A stretch of 64,000 nt of DNA from Streptomyces sp. Je 1-369 (GTDB lineage Bacteria; Actinomycetota; Actinomycetes; Streptomycetales; Streptomycetaceae): positions 6,388,501 through 6,452,500 of the forward strand of contig NZ_CP101750.1 in NCBI RefSeq assembly GCF_026810505.1, read 5' to 3'. Positions 9,605 through 19,300 of the stretch are shown piece after piece. Position 1 is the first letter of the stretch, and each line of letters starts with the position of its first letter. The position numbers and the translations under genes are program-made. Below the pieces are notes generated by a model. The model had not been told where the DNA came from, ran no database searches, and saw only the letters and a program-made list of their open reading frames with translations.

Positions 9605-10594
9605 GTGGACATCGACATGAGTGCCCTGCGGGGTCTGGTCCGTGAGAAGGAGATCTCCTTCGACCTCCTCGTCGAGGCGATCGAGTCGGCCCTCCTCATC
9701 GCCTACCACCGCACCGAGGGAAGCCACCGCCGCGCACGCGTGAAGCTCGACCGTGAGAGCGGCCACGTGACGGTCTGGGCGAAGGAAGAGGCGGACGACC
9801 TCGAAGAGGGCCAGGAGCCCCGCGAGTTCGACGACACCCCGTCCGACTTCGGCCGCATCGCCGCGACCACCGCGAAGCAGGTCATCCTGCAGCGCCTGCG
9901 CGACGCCGAGGACGACGCGACGCTCGGGGAGTATGCCGGGCGCGAGGGCGACATCGTCACCGGCGTGGTCCAGCAGGGCCGCGACCCGAAGAACGTGCTG
10001 GTCGACATCGGCAAGCTCGAGGCCATCCTGCCGGTGCAGGAGCAGGTGCCCGGCGAGCAGTACCCCCACGGCATGCGCCTGCGCAGCTACGTCGTGCGGG
10101 TCGCCAAGGGCGTCCGCGGCCCGTCCGTGACCCTGTCGCGCACGCACCCCAACCTGGTGAAGAAGCTCTTCGCGCTGGAGGTCCCGGAGATCGCCGACGG
10201 TTCCGTCGAGATCTCGGCCATCGCCCGCGAGGCCGGCCACCGCACCAAGATCGCGGTCCGTTCGACGCGCTCGGGCCTCAACGCCAAGGGCGCCTGCATC
10301 GGCCCGATGGGCAGCCGTGTGCGCAACGTCATGGGTGAGCTCAACGGCGAGAAGATCGACATCGTCGACTGGTCCGAGGACCCGGCCGAGATGGTCGCCC
10401 ACGCGCTCTCCCCGGCCCGCGTCAGCAAGGTCGAGGTCGTCGACCTCGGCGCCCGCTCGGCCCGGGTGACTGTGCCGGACTACCAGCTGTCGCTCGCGAT
10501 CGGCAAGGAGGGGCAGAACGCCCGCCTGGCCGCGCGTCTCACCGGCTGGCGGATCGACATCAGGCCCGACACGGAGCAGCCCGAGCGCGACTAG
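9605..10594 (+). CDS. nusA: Transcription termination/antitermination protein NusA
   Basis: NusA binds RNA polymerase and nascent RNA, modulating pausing, termination and rRNA antitermination. The 329-residue product shows the N-terminal RNAP-binding domain ([20 protein letters not shown]), an S1 domain ([22 protein letters not shown]) and two KH domains ending in [20 protein letters not shown]; the C-terminal acidic repeats of proteobacterial NusA are absent, as usual in actinobacteria. The GTG at 9605 has its ggagg inside the rimP stop region. A hairpin lies just after the stop. Confidence 0.96.
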   Translation: MDIDMSALRGLVREKEISFDLLVEAIESALLIAYHRTEGSHRRARVKLDRESGHVTVWAKEEADDLEEGQEPREFDDTPSDFGRIAATTAKQVILQRLRDAEDDATLGEYAGREGDIVTGVVQQGRDPKNVLVDIGKLEAILPVQEQVPGEQYPHGMRLRSYVVRVAKGVRGPSVTLSRTHPNLVKKLFALEVPEIADGSVEISAIAREAGHRTKIAVRSTRSGLNAKGACIGPMGSRVRNVMGELNGEKIDIVDWSEDPAEMVAHALSPARVSKVEVVDLGARSARVTVPDYQLSLAIGKEGQNARLAARLTGWRIDIRPDTEQPERD

Positions 10595-10600
10595 CAGCGG

Positions 10601-10642
10601 GCGGTGGAGCCGTCCCGGGAATAAATTCCGGGCGGCCACCGC
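10601..10642 (+). terminator. Hairpin after nusA (terminator or attenuator)
   Basis: An outer stem gcggtgg (10601-10607) pairs with ccaccgc (10636-10642), with an inner ccg.cccgg / ccggg.cgg stem enclosing a gaataaatt loop. It could partially terminate nusA transcripts before ylxR-infB. Confidence 0.65.
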
Positions 10643-10714
10643 TTCGATCACGACAGTATGTGGCGAGTAGCCGTTCGATTCTTGCCCCAAAGGGGTGAGG
10701 TCGGTGCGGGGAGG

Positions 10715-10720
10715 TAGACT
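10715..10720 (+). promoter_or_regulatory. Possible -10 element of a ylxR-infB promoter
   Basis: TAGACT matches the streptomycete TANNNT -10 pattern and lies 5 bp before the ylxR GTG, the spacing of leaderless transcripts. No good -35 is visible, and a gaggt that could act as a ribosome binding site overlaps it, so this remains a weak call. Confidence 0.3.
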
Positions 10721-10725
10721 TAAGC

Positions 10726-11016
10726 GTGTCTGGCCGGACGCATGCCCGCGCATGCCCTGAGCGCACCTGTGTGGGGTGCCGGGAGCGAGCGGCCAAGAGC
10801 GATCTGCTGCGCATCGTGAGGAAAGAGGGCGCCTGCGTCCCCGATCCGCGCGGTACGCTGCCCGGCCGGGGTGCGTATGTACACCCCGCCCTGGTCTGTC
10901 TGGACCTGGCGGTCCGCCGCCGGGCGTTCCCGAGGGCGTTCCGCGCCCAGGGGCCGCTCGACACGGAGGCGCTGCGCCGGGCTGTCGAGACAGTTGCCCA
11001 GGAGGCAACACCGTAA
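10726..11016 (+). CDS. ylxR: YlxR (RnpM/DUF448) family RNA-binding protein
   Basis: A 96-residue basic protein with the family signature: CVGCRERAAKSDLLRIV near the N-terminus and GRGAYVHP in the middle. Family members bind structured RNA; the Bacillus homologue is described as modulating RNase P. The nusA-ylxR-infB neighbourhood is conserved across Gram-positive bacteria. It begins at the GTG at 10726, with gaggt about 10 bp upstream. Confidence 0.9.
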   Translation: MSGRTHARACPERTCVGCRERAAKSDLLRIVRKEGACVPDPRGTLPGRGAYVHPALVCLDLAVRRRAFPRAFRAQGPLDTEALRRAVETVAQEATP

Positions 11017-11080
11017 GACGTGGGCGCACGGAACCCCGTGTGGCCCTGGTACCCCGCGAGTTGGAAGTAGGTCGAGATTG

Positions 11081-11149
11081 CGATGAGCACTCGATGAGCA
11101 CGCGATGAGTACGCCCATGAAGTAGCGACGGTCCGGCGTAACCCGGACC
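11081..11149 (+). promoter_or_regulatory. infB leader: 11-bp ATGAG repeats and a hairpin before the ribosome binding site
   Basis: Three tandem copies of cgatgagcac(t/g), cgatgag(c/t)acg occupy 11081-11113, each containing an ATG in a different frame. A perfect 7-bp hairpin ggtccgg/ccggacc with a 6-nt loop follows at 11130-11149, 2-3 nt before the aaaggag used by infB. The arrangement could influence infB translation; this is inference. Confidence 0.55.
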
Positions 11150-11162
11150 TAAAAGGAGCGAA

Positions 11163-14100
11163 GTGGCTAAGGTCCGGGTATACGAGCTCGCCAAGGAGTT
11201 CGGAGTGGAGAGCAAGGTCGTCATGGCCAAGCTCCAAGAACTCGGTGAATTCGTACGTTCGGCGTCCTCGACGATCGAGGCGCCGGTAGTACGCAAACTG
11301 ACTGACGCATTGAACCAGGGCGGTGGCAACGGCAAGTCCGCCGCCAAGCCCGGGGCCCCGCGCAAGCAGGCCGCCCCCAAGCCGGCGAGCCCCGCGGCTC
11401 CCGCATCCCCCTCTCCCGCGCAGGCCGCCCGTCCGGGTCCGGCCGCGCCGAAGCCGCCGGCGCCCAAGCCCGCCGCGGCCGAGAAGCCCGCGGCCGCCGC
11501 GACGCCGGGCCCGCGCCCGACGCCCGGCCCGAAGCCGCCGGCCCCCAAGCCCGCGCCGGCCTCGCCGGCCCCGGCCGCCCCGGAGTTCACCGCTCCGCCG
11601 GCCGCGCCTGCGGCATCCGAGGCTCCTGCCGCCCCGTCCGGCCCGCGCCCCGGCGCCCGTCCGGGCCCCGGCGCCCCGAAGCCCGGTGGCCGTCCGGCCC
11701 CCGGTCAGGGCCAGGGTCAGGGCCGTGGTGACCGCGGCGACCGTGGTGACCGCGGTGACCGTCAGGGTGCTGCGCGCCCCGGCGGCCAGGGTGGCGCCCC
11801 GCGTCCCGGCGGTGCCCGTCCCTCGGGTCCGCGCCCGGGCAACAACCCCTTCACCTCCGGTGGCTCCACCGGCATGGCGCGCCCGCAGGCGCCCCGTCCG
11901 GGTGGTGCCCCGCGTCCCGGCGGCGGCCAGGGCGGCCCCGGTGGCGCCCCGCGCCCGCAGGGCGGCCAGGGTGGCCCCGGTGGCGCTCCCCGTCCGCAGG
12001 GTCAGGGCGGCGCCCGTCCGACCCCGGGCGGCATGCCCCGCCCGCAGGGCGGCGCTCCGCGTCCCGGCGGCGGTCCCGCCGGTAACCGTCCGAACCCGGG
12101 CATGATGCCGCAGCGTCCCGCCGCGGGTCCGCGTCCCGGCGGTGGCCCCGGCGGTGGCCGCGGTCCCGGCGGCGGCGGTCGCCCGGGTGGCGGCGGTGGC
12201 GGTCGTCCCGGTGGCGGCGGCTTCGCGGGTCGTCCCGGTGGCGGTGGCGGCGGTTTCGCCGGCCGTCCCGGCGGTCCGGGTGGCGGCGGTGCCGGTCGTC
12301 CCGGTGGCGGCGGCGGCTTCGGTGGCCGTCCCGGCTTCGGTGGCCGTCCCGGTGGTCCCGGTGCCCGTGGTGGCACGCAGGGTGCGTTCGGCCGTCCCGG
12401 CGGGCCCGCCCGTCGTGGTCGCAAGTCGAAGCGGCAGAGGCGCCAGGAGTACGAGGCCATGCAGGCCCCGTCGGTGGGCGGCGTCATGCTGCCTCGCGGC
12501 AACGGACAGATCGTCCGCCTGTCGCGCGGTGCCTCGCTGACCGACTTCGCGGAGAAGATCAACGCGAACCCGGCCTCGCTGGTCGGCGTGATGATGAACC
12601 TCGGCGAGATGGTCACCGCCACGCAGTCCGTCTCCGACGAGACGCTGAAGCTCCTCGCGGACGAGATGAACTTCGTCCTCGAGATCGTCAGCCCGGAGGA
12701 GGAGGACCGCGAGCTCCTCGAGTCGTTCTCCATCGAGTTCGGCGAGGACGAGGGCGGCGAGGACATGCTCGTCTCCCGTCCGCCGGTCGTGACCGTCATG
12801 GGTCACGTCGACCACGGTAAGACCCGACTTCTGGACGCGATCCGCAAGACGAACGTCGTTGCGGGCGAGGCCGGCGGTATTACGCAGCACATCGGTGCGT
12901 ACCAGGTCGCCACCGAGGTCAACGGTGAAGAGCGCGCCATCACCTTCATCGACACCCCCGGTCACGAGGCGTTCACCGCCATGCGTGCCCGTGGTGCGAA
13001 GTCCACCGACATCGCGATCCTCGTGGTCGCGGCGAACGACGGTGTGATGCCGCAGACGATCGAGGCGCTGAACCACGCCAAGGCGGCCGACGTGCCGATC
13101 GTGGTCGCGGTCAACAAGATCGACGTCGAGGGTGCCGACCCGACCAAGGTGCGCGGTCAGCTCACCGAGTTCGGTCTGGTGGCCGAGGAGTACGGCGGCG
13201 ACACGATGTTCGTCGACATCTCCGCGCGCCAGGGCCAGAACATCGAGCAGCTGCTCGAGGCCGTGGTCCTGACCGCGGACGCCTCGCTCGACCTGCGGGC
13301 CAACCCGGAGCAGGACGCGCAGGGCATCGCGATCGAGGCCCACCTCGACAAGGGCCGCGGCGCCGTCGCGACCGTCCTCGTCCAGCGCGGTACCCTCCGC
13401 GTCGGCGACACGATGGTCGCCGGTGACGCGTACGGCCGAGTCCGCGCGATGCTCGACGACAAGGGCGAGAACGTCGAGGAGGCGACCCCGTCGACTCCCG
13501 TCCTCGTTCTCGGTCTCACCAACGTGCCGGGTGCCGGCGACAACTTCCTGGTTGTCGACGAGGACCGTACGGCGCGTCAGATCGCCGAGAAGCGTGCGGC
13601 CCGTGAGCGCAACGCCGCGTTCGCCAAGCGCACCCGCCGGGTGTCCCTCGAGGACCTCGACCAGGTGCTCAAGGCCGGTCTGGTCCAGGACCTCAACATC
13701 ATCATCAAGGGCGACGCGTCCGGTTCGGTGGAGGCTCTCGAGTCCTCGCTGCTCCAGCTCGACGTCGGCGAAGAGGTCGACATCCGCGTCCTGCACCGCG
13801 GTGTGGGTGCGGTCACCGAGTCGGACATCGACCTGGCGATGGGCTCCGACGCCATCGTCATCGGCTTCAACGTCCGTGCGGCCGGTCGTGCCGCGCAGAT
13901 GGCGGAGCGCGAGGGCGTCGACGTCCGCTACTACTCGGTGATCTACCAGGCCATCGAGGAGATCGAGGCGGCCCTCAAGGGCATGCTCAAGCCGGAGTAC
14001 GAGGAGGTCGAGCTCGGCACCGCGGAGATCCGCGAGGTCTTCCGCTCGTCCAAGCTCGGCAACATCGCCGGTGTGCTCATCCGCTCCGGCGAGGTCAAGC

Positions 14101-14300
14101 GCAACACCAAGGCCCGCCTGCTGCGCGATGGCAAGGTCATCGCGGAGAACCTCAACATCGAGGGTCTGCGCCGCTTCAAGGACGACGTCACCGAGATCCG
14201 CGAAGGGTTCGAGGGCGGTATCAACCTCGGCAACTTCAACGACATCAAGATCGACGACGTCGTTGCCACGTACGAGATGCGCGAGAAGCCGCGCGGCTGA
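11163..14300 (+). CDS. infB: Translation initiation factor IF-2
   Basis: IF-2 is the GTPase that delivers initiator fMet-tRNA to the 30S subunit. The 1,045-residue protein starts with the IF2_N helix module ([18 protein letters not shown]), followed by a very long disordered Pro/Ala- and then Gly/Arg-rich linker (about residues 50-420), a second IF2_N module, and the G domain: P-loop GHVDHGKT at residues 547-554, [12 protein letters not shown]. Domains II-IV follow, ending MREKPRG. GTG start at 11163, preceded by aaaggag. The linker's short GGRPGG-type repeats are low-complexity and prone to length variation. Confidence 0.97.
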   Translation: MAKVRVYELAKEFGVESKVVMAKLQELGEFVRSASSTIEAPVVRKLTDALNQGGGNGKSAAKPGAPRKQAAPKPASPAAPASPSPAQAARPGPAAPKPPAPKPAAAEKPAAAATPGPRPTPGPKPPAPKPAPASPAPAAPEFTAPPAAPAASEAPAAPSGPRPGARPGPGAPKPGGRPAPGQGQGQGRGDRGDRGDRGDRQGAARPGGQGGAPRPGGARPSGPRPGNNPFTSGGSTGMARPQAPRPGGAPRPGGGQGGPGGAPRPQGGQGGPGGAPRPQGQGGARPTPGGMPRPQGGAPRPGGGPAGNRPNPGMMPQRPAAGPRPGGGPGGGRGPGGGGRPGGGGGGRPGGGGFAGRPGGGGGGFAGRPGGPGGGGAGRPGGGGGFGGRPGFGGRPGGPGARGGTQGAFGRPGGPARRGRKSKRQRRQEYEAMQAPSVGGVMLPRGNGQIVRLSRGASLTDFAEKINANPASLVGVMMNLGEMVTATQSVSDETLKLLADEMNFVLEIVSPEEEDRELLESFSIEFGEDEGGEDMLVSRPPVVTVMGHVDHGKTRLLDAIRKTNVVAGEAGGITQHIGAYQVATEVNGEERAITFIDTPGHEAFTAMRARGAKSTDIAILVVAANDGVMPQTIEALNHAKAADVPIVVAVNKIDVEGADPTKVRGQLTEFGLVAEEYGGDTMFVDISARQGQNIEQLLEAVVLTADASLDLRANPEQDAQGIAIEAHLDKGRGAVATVLVQRGTLRVGDTMVAGDAYGRVRAMLDDKGENVEEATPSTPVLVLGLTNVPGAGDNFLVVDEDRTARQIAEKRAARERNAAFAKRTRRVSLEDLDQVLKAGLVQDLNIIIKGDASGSVEALESSLLQLDVGEEVDIRVLHRGVGAVTESDIDLAMGSDAIVIGFNVRAAGRAAQMAEREGVDVRYYSVIYQAIEEIEAALKGMLKPEYEEVELGTAEIREVFRSSKLGNIAGVLIRSGEVKRNTKARLLRDGKVIAENLNIEGLRRFKDDVTEIREGFEGGINLGNFNDIKIDDVVATYEMREKPRG

Positions 14301-14334
14301 TCAGTTCGCTGATCTGATCCGCTCGGTTCAGTGT

Positions 14335-14374
14335 CGGGGCCGGTCGACGGGGAAAATCCCGTCGATCGGCCCCG
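14335..14374 (+). terminator. Strong hairpin after infB
   Basis: A 17-bp stem with one G-U pair (14335-14351 with 14358-14374) closes on the 6-nt loop gaaaat. There is no T-tract; it could terminate infB transcription or protect its 3' end, leaving downstream genes to partial read-through or their own promoter. Confidence 0.8.
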
Positions 14375-14456
14375 GCCGTTCCGTGTACGGTTCTTGTGTC
14401 CCTGCCAAGTGGTTGGCGGGGCCTCGACCCCGTACCGGCGGGACATCCGGACACAC

Positions 14457-14750
14457 ATGTATGTGGGGACTCTGTCCTTCGATCTGCTCCTCGGCGACGT
14501 ACATTCGCTGAAGGAGAAACGCTCCGTCGTCCGTCCCATCGTCGCCGAGCTCCAGCGCAAGTACGCGGTGAGCGCGGCGGAAGTGGGCGGTCAGAACCTG
14601 CACCGCAGGGCCGAGATCGGCCTCGCGGTGGTGTCGGGTGACGCGGGCCACCTCCACGACGTACTGGACCGGTGCGAGCGCCTCGTCGCCGCCCGGCCCG
14701 AAGTGGAGCTGCTGTCGGTGCGACGGCGGCTGCACGGCGACGATGACTGA
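14457..14750 (+). CDS. DUF503 (YlxP-like) protein
   Basis: A 97-residue protein starting MYVGTLSFDLLLGDVHSLKEKRSV, the diagnostic DUF503 opening, which adopts a ferredoxin-like fold in solved relatives. The ATG at 14457 is where similarity starts; upstream in-frame codons lie in the infB terminator. It sits between infB and rbfA as in many Gram-positive genomes, suggesting a role in ribosome function, but the biochemical role is not established. Confidence 0.9.
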   Translation: MYVGTLSFDLLLGDVHSLKEKRSVVRPIVAELQRKYAVSAAEVGGQNLHRRAEIGLAVVSGDAGHLHDVLDRCERLVAARPEVELLSVRRRLHGDDD

Positions 14751-14800
14751 ACACAGCAAGACAAGCCCAGGGAATGCCCGGGGATAAGGGAGACGGAGCA

Positions 14801-15262
14801 GTGGCCGACAACGCGCGGGCGAAAAGGCTGGCGGACCTCATCCGAGAGGTGGTTGCTCAGAAGCTGCAGCGCGGGATCAAGGACCCGCGGCTCGGCACGC
14901 ACGTGACGATCACGGACACCCGGGTGACCGGTGACCTGCGGGAGGCCACGGTCTTCTACACGGTCTACGGCGACGACGAGGAGCGCGCGGCGGCCGCCGC
15001 GGGCCTGGAGAGCGCCAAGGGCGTCCTCCGGTCGGCGGTCGGACAGGCCGCGGGTGTGAAGTTCACGCCGACCCTGTCCTTCGTCGCCGACGCCCTGCCG
15101 GACAACGCGCGGGCCATCGAGGACCTGCTCGACAAGGCACGGATGTCGGACGAGAAGGTCCGGGAGGTCTCCGCGGGCGCCGAGTTCGCGGGCGGCGCGG
15201 ACCCGTACCGCAAGCCCGAGGACGAGTCCGACGACGAAACGGACGGCGACGCCCGAGCATGA
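14801..15262 (+). CDS. rbfA: 30S ribosome-binding factor RbfA
   Basis: RbfA is a KH-fold protein that binds immature 30S subunits for late 16S maturation. The 153-residue product shows MADNARAKRLADLIREVV, LGTHVTITDTRVTGDLREAT and the KFTPTLSFVADALPDNARAIE segment. The GTG at 14801 has a ggaga/ggag element upstream; the ATG at 14774 is in frame but not conserved. It overlaps truB by ATGA, implying coupled translation. The C-terminal acidic tail is common in actinobacteria. Confidence 0.95.
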   Translation: MADNARAKRLADLIREVVAQKLQRGIKDPRLGTHVTITDTRVTGDLREATVFYTVYGDDEERAAAAAGLESAKGVLRSAVGQAAGVKFTPTLSFVADALPDNARAIEDLLDKARMSDEKVREVSAGAEFAGGADPYRKPEDESDDETDGDARA

Positions 15263-16164
15263 GCAACAGCGGCACCACGCCGGACGGCCTTGTCATCGTC
15301 GACAAGCCGTCCGGCTTCACTTCGCACGACGTGGTGGCCAAGATGCGCGGGATCGCCAAGACCCGCCGCGTCGGACACGCGGGCACCCTCGACCCCATGG
15401 CGACGGGCGTCCTCGTGCTCGGCGTCGAGCGCGCCACGAAGCTCCTCGGCCACCTAGCGCTGACCGAGAAGGAGTACCTGGGCACCATCCGCCTGGGCCA
15501 GAACACCCTCACCGACGACGCCGAGGGCGAGATCACCTCGTCGACGGATGCCTCGAAGGTCACCCGAGAGGGCATAGACGAGGGCATCGCCAAGCTGTCC
15601 GGCGACATCATGCAGGTGCCGTCCAAGGTCAGCGCCATCAAGATCGACGGCAAGCGGTCGTACGCCAGGGCCCGCAAGGGCGAGGACTTCGAGATCCCGG
15701 CCAGGCCGGTCACGATCTCCGCCTTCACGGTGTACGACGTCCGTGACGCGGTCGCCGAGGACGGCACGCCCGTGCTCGACCTGGTCGTCTCGGTCGTCTG
15801 CTCCTCCGGTACGTACATCAGGGCCATCGCCCGCGACCTGGGCGCCGACCTCGGCGTCGGCGGTCACCTGACCGCGCTGCGCCGCACCCGCGTCGGCCCC
15901 TACAAGCTGGACGCGGCGAAGACCCTCGACCAGCTCCAGGAAGAGCTGACCGTGATGCCCGTGGCCGAGGCCGCCGACCGGGCCTTCCCGCGCTGGGACG
16001 TGGACGACAAGCGCGGCAGGCTGCTGCTCAACGGCGTCCGCATCGACATGCCCGAGGAGTACGTGGGTGTGGGCGCCGTCGCCGTCTTCGACCCGGAGGG
16101 CCGCTTCCTGGTCCTCGCGGAGGAGTCGCGCGGCAAGGCCAAGAGCCTGGCCGTCTTCGCCTGA
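15259..16164 (+). CDS. truB: tRNA pseudouridine(55) synthase
   Basis: TruB isomerises U55 in the T-loop of tRNAs. The 301-residue product has the catalytic motif GHAGTLDPMATGVL with nucleophile D45, plus SGTYIRAIARDLG and a C-terminal PUA-like domain. The ATG overlaps the rbfA stop (ATGA). A good terminator hairpin follows, ending the infB-to-truB block. Confidence 0.96.
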   Translation: MSNSGTTPDGLVIVDKPSGFTSHDVVAKMRGIAKTRRVGHAGTLDPMATGVLVLGVERATKLLGHLALTEKEYLGTIRLGQNTLTDDAEGEITSSTDASKVTREGIDEGIAKLSGDIMQVPSKVSAIKIDGKRSYARARKGEDFEIPARPVTISAFTVYDVRDAVAEDGTPVLDLVVSVVCSSGTYIRAIARDLGADLGVGGHLTALRRTRVGPYKLDAAKTLDQLQEELTVMPVAEAADRAFPRWDVDDKRGRLLLNGVRIDMPEEYVGVGAVAVFDPEGRFLVLAEESRGKAKSLAVFA

Positions 16165-16194
16165 CGTCGGCGCACCTCGTACCCCTGTGACGTA

Positions 16195-16226
16195 GTGGAG
16201 CGGCGGACCTCGGTCCGCCGCTCCAC
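16195..16226 (+). terminator. Terminator after truB
   Basis: A perfect 14-bp stem gtggagcggcggac/gtccgccgctccac with the loop ctcg, followed by a C/T-rich run. Confidence 0.88.
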
Positions 16227-16396
16227 GCTTCCCCCCTCTAGAGGTCTATCCACCGGCACGCCCCCATTCACCCCATCGGGCAGGCGCTCGGAGTGAACCG
16301 GGGGGTCGGAAGGGGGCGCGTTCGCGCCGTCCCCTGTCCCGCTGATCACCCCCGACCTACGGTCGAGGGAACGGGGCACGGCGGGGAGGTTCGAGC

Positions 16397-19300
16397 ATGG
16401 CGGGACGCGGCCGGGACGGCTTCTCGGTTCCGGCGCCGGAGTCGTCTCTGGTGCGGGTCTGCGATCTCGCGGGGCGACCGCGCGGCACGGGGTTCGCAGC
16501 CGACGAGCACGGCACGGTCGTCACCAGCCACGAGGCGGTCGACGGGCTCGCCCGGATCGTCCTGCACGCGCCGGACGACCGCACCTGCGTAGTGCCCGCC
16601 GAAGCCGTCGTGGAGCTGCCCGGCACCGACCTCGCCCTCGTCCGCACCGAAGGGCTCGGACTGCGGCCCCTGCCGGTCGCCGCCCGGACATCCGTGGCGA
16701 CCGGCACCTACGTACGCATCGCCGCACGCGGCTGGCGCGAGGCGCGGGTCCTCGGCACCTCAGCGGTCACGTACACGGCGACGGACCGCTTCCACCTGGT
16801 GGACGCGGCCCTGGAACTGGCGATCGGCACGGACGGCGCGGACGCGCTGCGGCTCGGCGGCGGCGCCGCGGGCGGGCCGGTCGTGGACGCGTCGACGGGC
16901 GCCGTGCTGGCGGTCCTCGGCACGGCCCTGCAACCCGGCCGGAGCGCGGCGCTCTCCCTCCCGGACCAGGACGTCTGCGCACACCGCCCCGCGGGCTTCG
17001 CCGTATCGCTTCTGCAAGCGGCCGCCGCCGACCCGGGCGGGCCGCTCGCCGAGCTCGTCGCGCGCAACGCCGCGACCGTTCCCGCGTACGGCGAAGACCT
17101 CAACCTCGCGGGCGCGCTGCACCTCACCGCCACCTCGGCGGGCTCCGACGGCCCGCCCGCCCCGCTCCACGAACCGGTCGAACGGCCCGACACGGCACGA
17201 GAGTTCGCCGCGTTCATGACCGGTACCGCCCGTGTGCTCGGCCTCGTCGGAGACCCCGGCACGGGGCGTACGACGGAGCTGGCCGCGCTCGCCGCACGAC
17301 GCGCGAGAGGCACCGAGCCCGCCCCCACGCTGTGGCTGCGCGGCGCGGACCTGCGGGGCACGGACGCGTCCGTGGCCGACGCGGTGGAGCGGGCGCTCGA
17401 CCGTGCGGGGCGCATCCTCACGGCGTCCGCGGGGGAGCCGGGTGACGAGCAGACACTCGGCGACCTGGGGGCCGGCCGGGTGGCCCGGCTCGTACGGGAC
17501 GCCGGGCGACCGCTCCTCCTCCTGCTCGACGGCCCCGAGGAGATGCCGGCCGTGCTGGCCCACCGCCTCGCGCAGTGGAGCGCCAACACGGCCCGATGGC
17601 TGCGGGACACGGGGGCCCGCCTCGTCGTCGCCTGCCGCGCGGAGTACTGGGAGCAGGCCGGCGCCCACTTCGACGCGGCGTCGCTGCACGCGGCGGCGGA
17701 CGGCGCGGAGCTCCCCGGTTGCGTACGCCTCGGGGACCTGCCGGAACCCCAGGCACGCCGGGCCCGCGCGCTCCACGGCATCCCGGACGGTGCCCTGGCC
17801 GCCGCCGACGCCCGGCACCCGCTGGCCCTGCGGCTGCTCTCCGAGGTGTGGGGCGCGACACCGGACGCGCCACCGCCGGGCACTCCTGGCCGCGACGACA
17901 TCTTCGGCGCCTACCTCGACCTGCTGTGCCTGCGGGTGGCGGTGCGGCTCGCGGCGGCGAACGGGCTGCGCGGCAACGCGGTGCGCCGTCTGGCGGCGAC
18001 GGTGTCGGGCCAGGTCCACGAGGCGGCCCGCCGCTGCCTCGGCCCCGGCCACGGGGAGCTGGACAGGACCTCCTTCGAGGAGACCTTCCCGTGGGGGACG
18101 CGGCTCCACGGCTGCACGGGCTGGGCATCAGCGGTACTGACGGAGGGACTCCTCGTACCCGCGGGGACGGGTTACCGCTTCGCGCACGAGGAGGTGGCGG
18201 ACTGGCTCCAGGGGACGCATCTGGACGTGGACGGGGCTTTGGGGGCGTTGGTGCATCGGCATCGGGGGGCGGGGAGGGGCGGCCCCGCGGTCCCGGAGCA
18301 GCGTCGGCGCAGGCCGGGCAGCACCTCTGCCCCGGCCCCCGCTCCCGCCCGCCCCCTGCCCGTGCCGCGGCACCGCATCGGGCCCGTGATCCAGGCGCTG
18401 CTGCTGCTCGGTCGGCAGCGGGGCGCCGCGGAGCTGGCGTCGCGGCTGGGTGAGCTCACCGACGCGCTGGTGGAGTTCGGCCGTGGGGGAGCGGGAGAGG
18501 GAGGCGACCGGGGGGACGCCGCGTGGTGGGCCGGGCACCTTCTCGGTGAGGTGCTGCTGCGCGTGCCCGACGCGACGCCCTACCTCGCCGTGCTCGAACC
18601 GCTCGCCGGGCGCGGGGAGTTCGCGACGGCGTTCTGGCTGCGGCTGCCGCTCGCCGAGGCCGACCGGTTCTCGCTGCTGCGCCGGCTCGTCGTGCACGAC
18701 GGCCCCCCTGGGACCCCGGACCGCCGCCTCGACGCCGTCGCCGCACTGCTCCGCGCCGACCCCGCGAACGTACAGCCGCACCTCGCGCGATGGTTCGCCG
18801 ACGAGCGGCCGCTGGACGGGGCGCCCGACGCCACCGTCGCCTCCGCCGCGCAGGCGCTGCTCCACACGCACCGGCACCGCGCCATCGACGACCTCACCGA
18901 GGCCCTCGTCGACTGCGCGCACGCGCGCGCCGACGAACTGCTCGCCGCGCTCGCCGAGGAGGAGCCCGCCGCCCTGTGCAGGGCGGTCGACCGCTGGGCC
19001 CGCGACGAACGCCCCGCCCGGCGCGTAGCGGCCGCCGCCTACGGCCTGCGCGCCGCCCCGCACGCCACCACGGTCGCCGAACACGCGCTCCTGCGCTGCG
19101 CCGCCCTCGCGCTGCTCGCCCGCCCCGCCGACGATGCCCTCCACGGCGCCGCGCTCGCCGTCCTCGTACGCGATCCGCAGACCCGCGCCCAGCACCTGCC
19201 GAACGCCCTGCGCCGCTTCACCGCCGGGGACCCGCAGCTGCCCGCGAGCGCCCTCGCCGCCGCCCTCACCACCCACTCCGACCTCGTCCTCGACGCCTTC

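Noticed and set aside
10560-13796. 1,078-codon minus-strand open frame opposite nusA-ylxR-infB
   Set aside because: Exactly antisense to conserved genes; Thr/Ala/Gly low complexity mirrors the infB linker.
16397-17050. Active serine protease annotation for the large gene
   Set aside because: The Ser of the GDSGGP motif is Ala and the His region is atypical.
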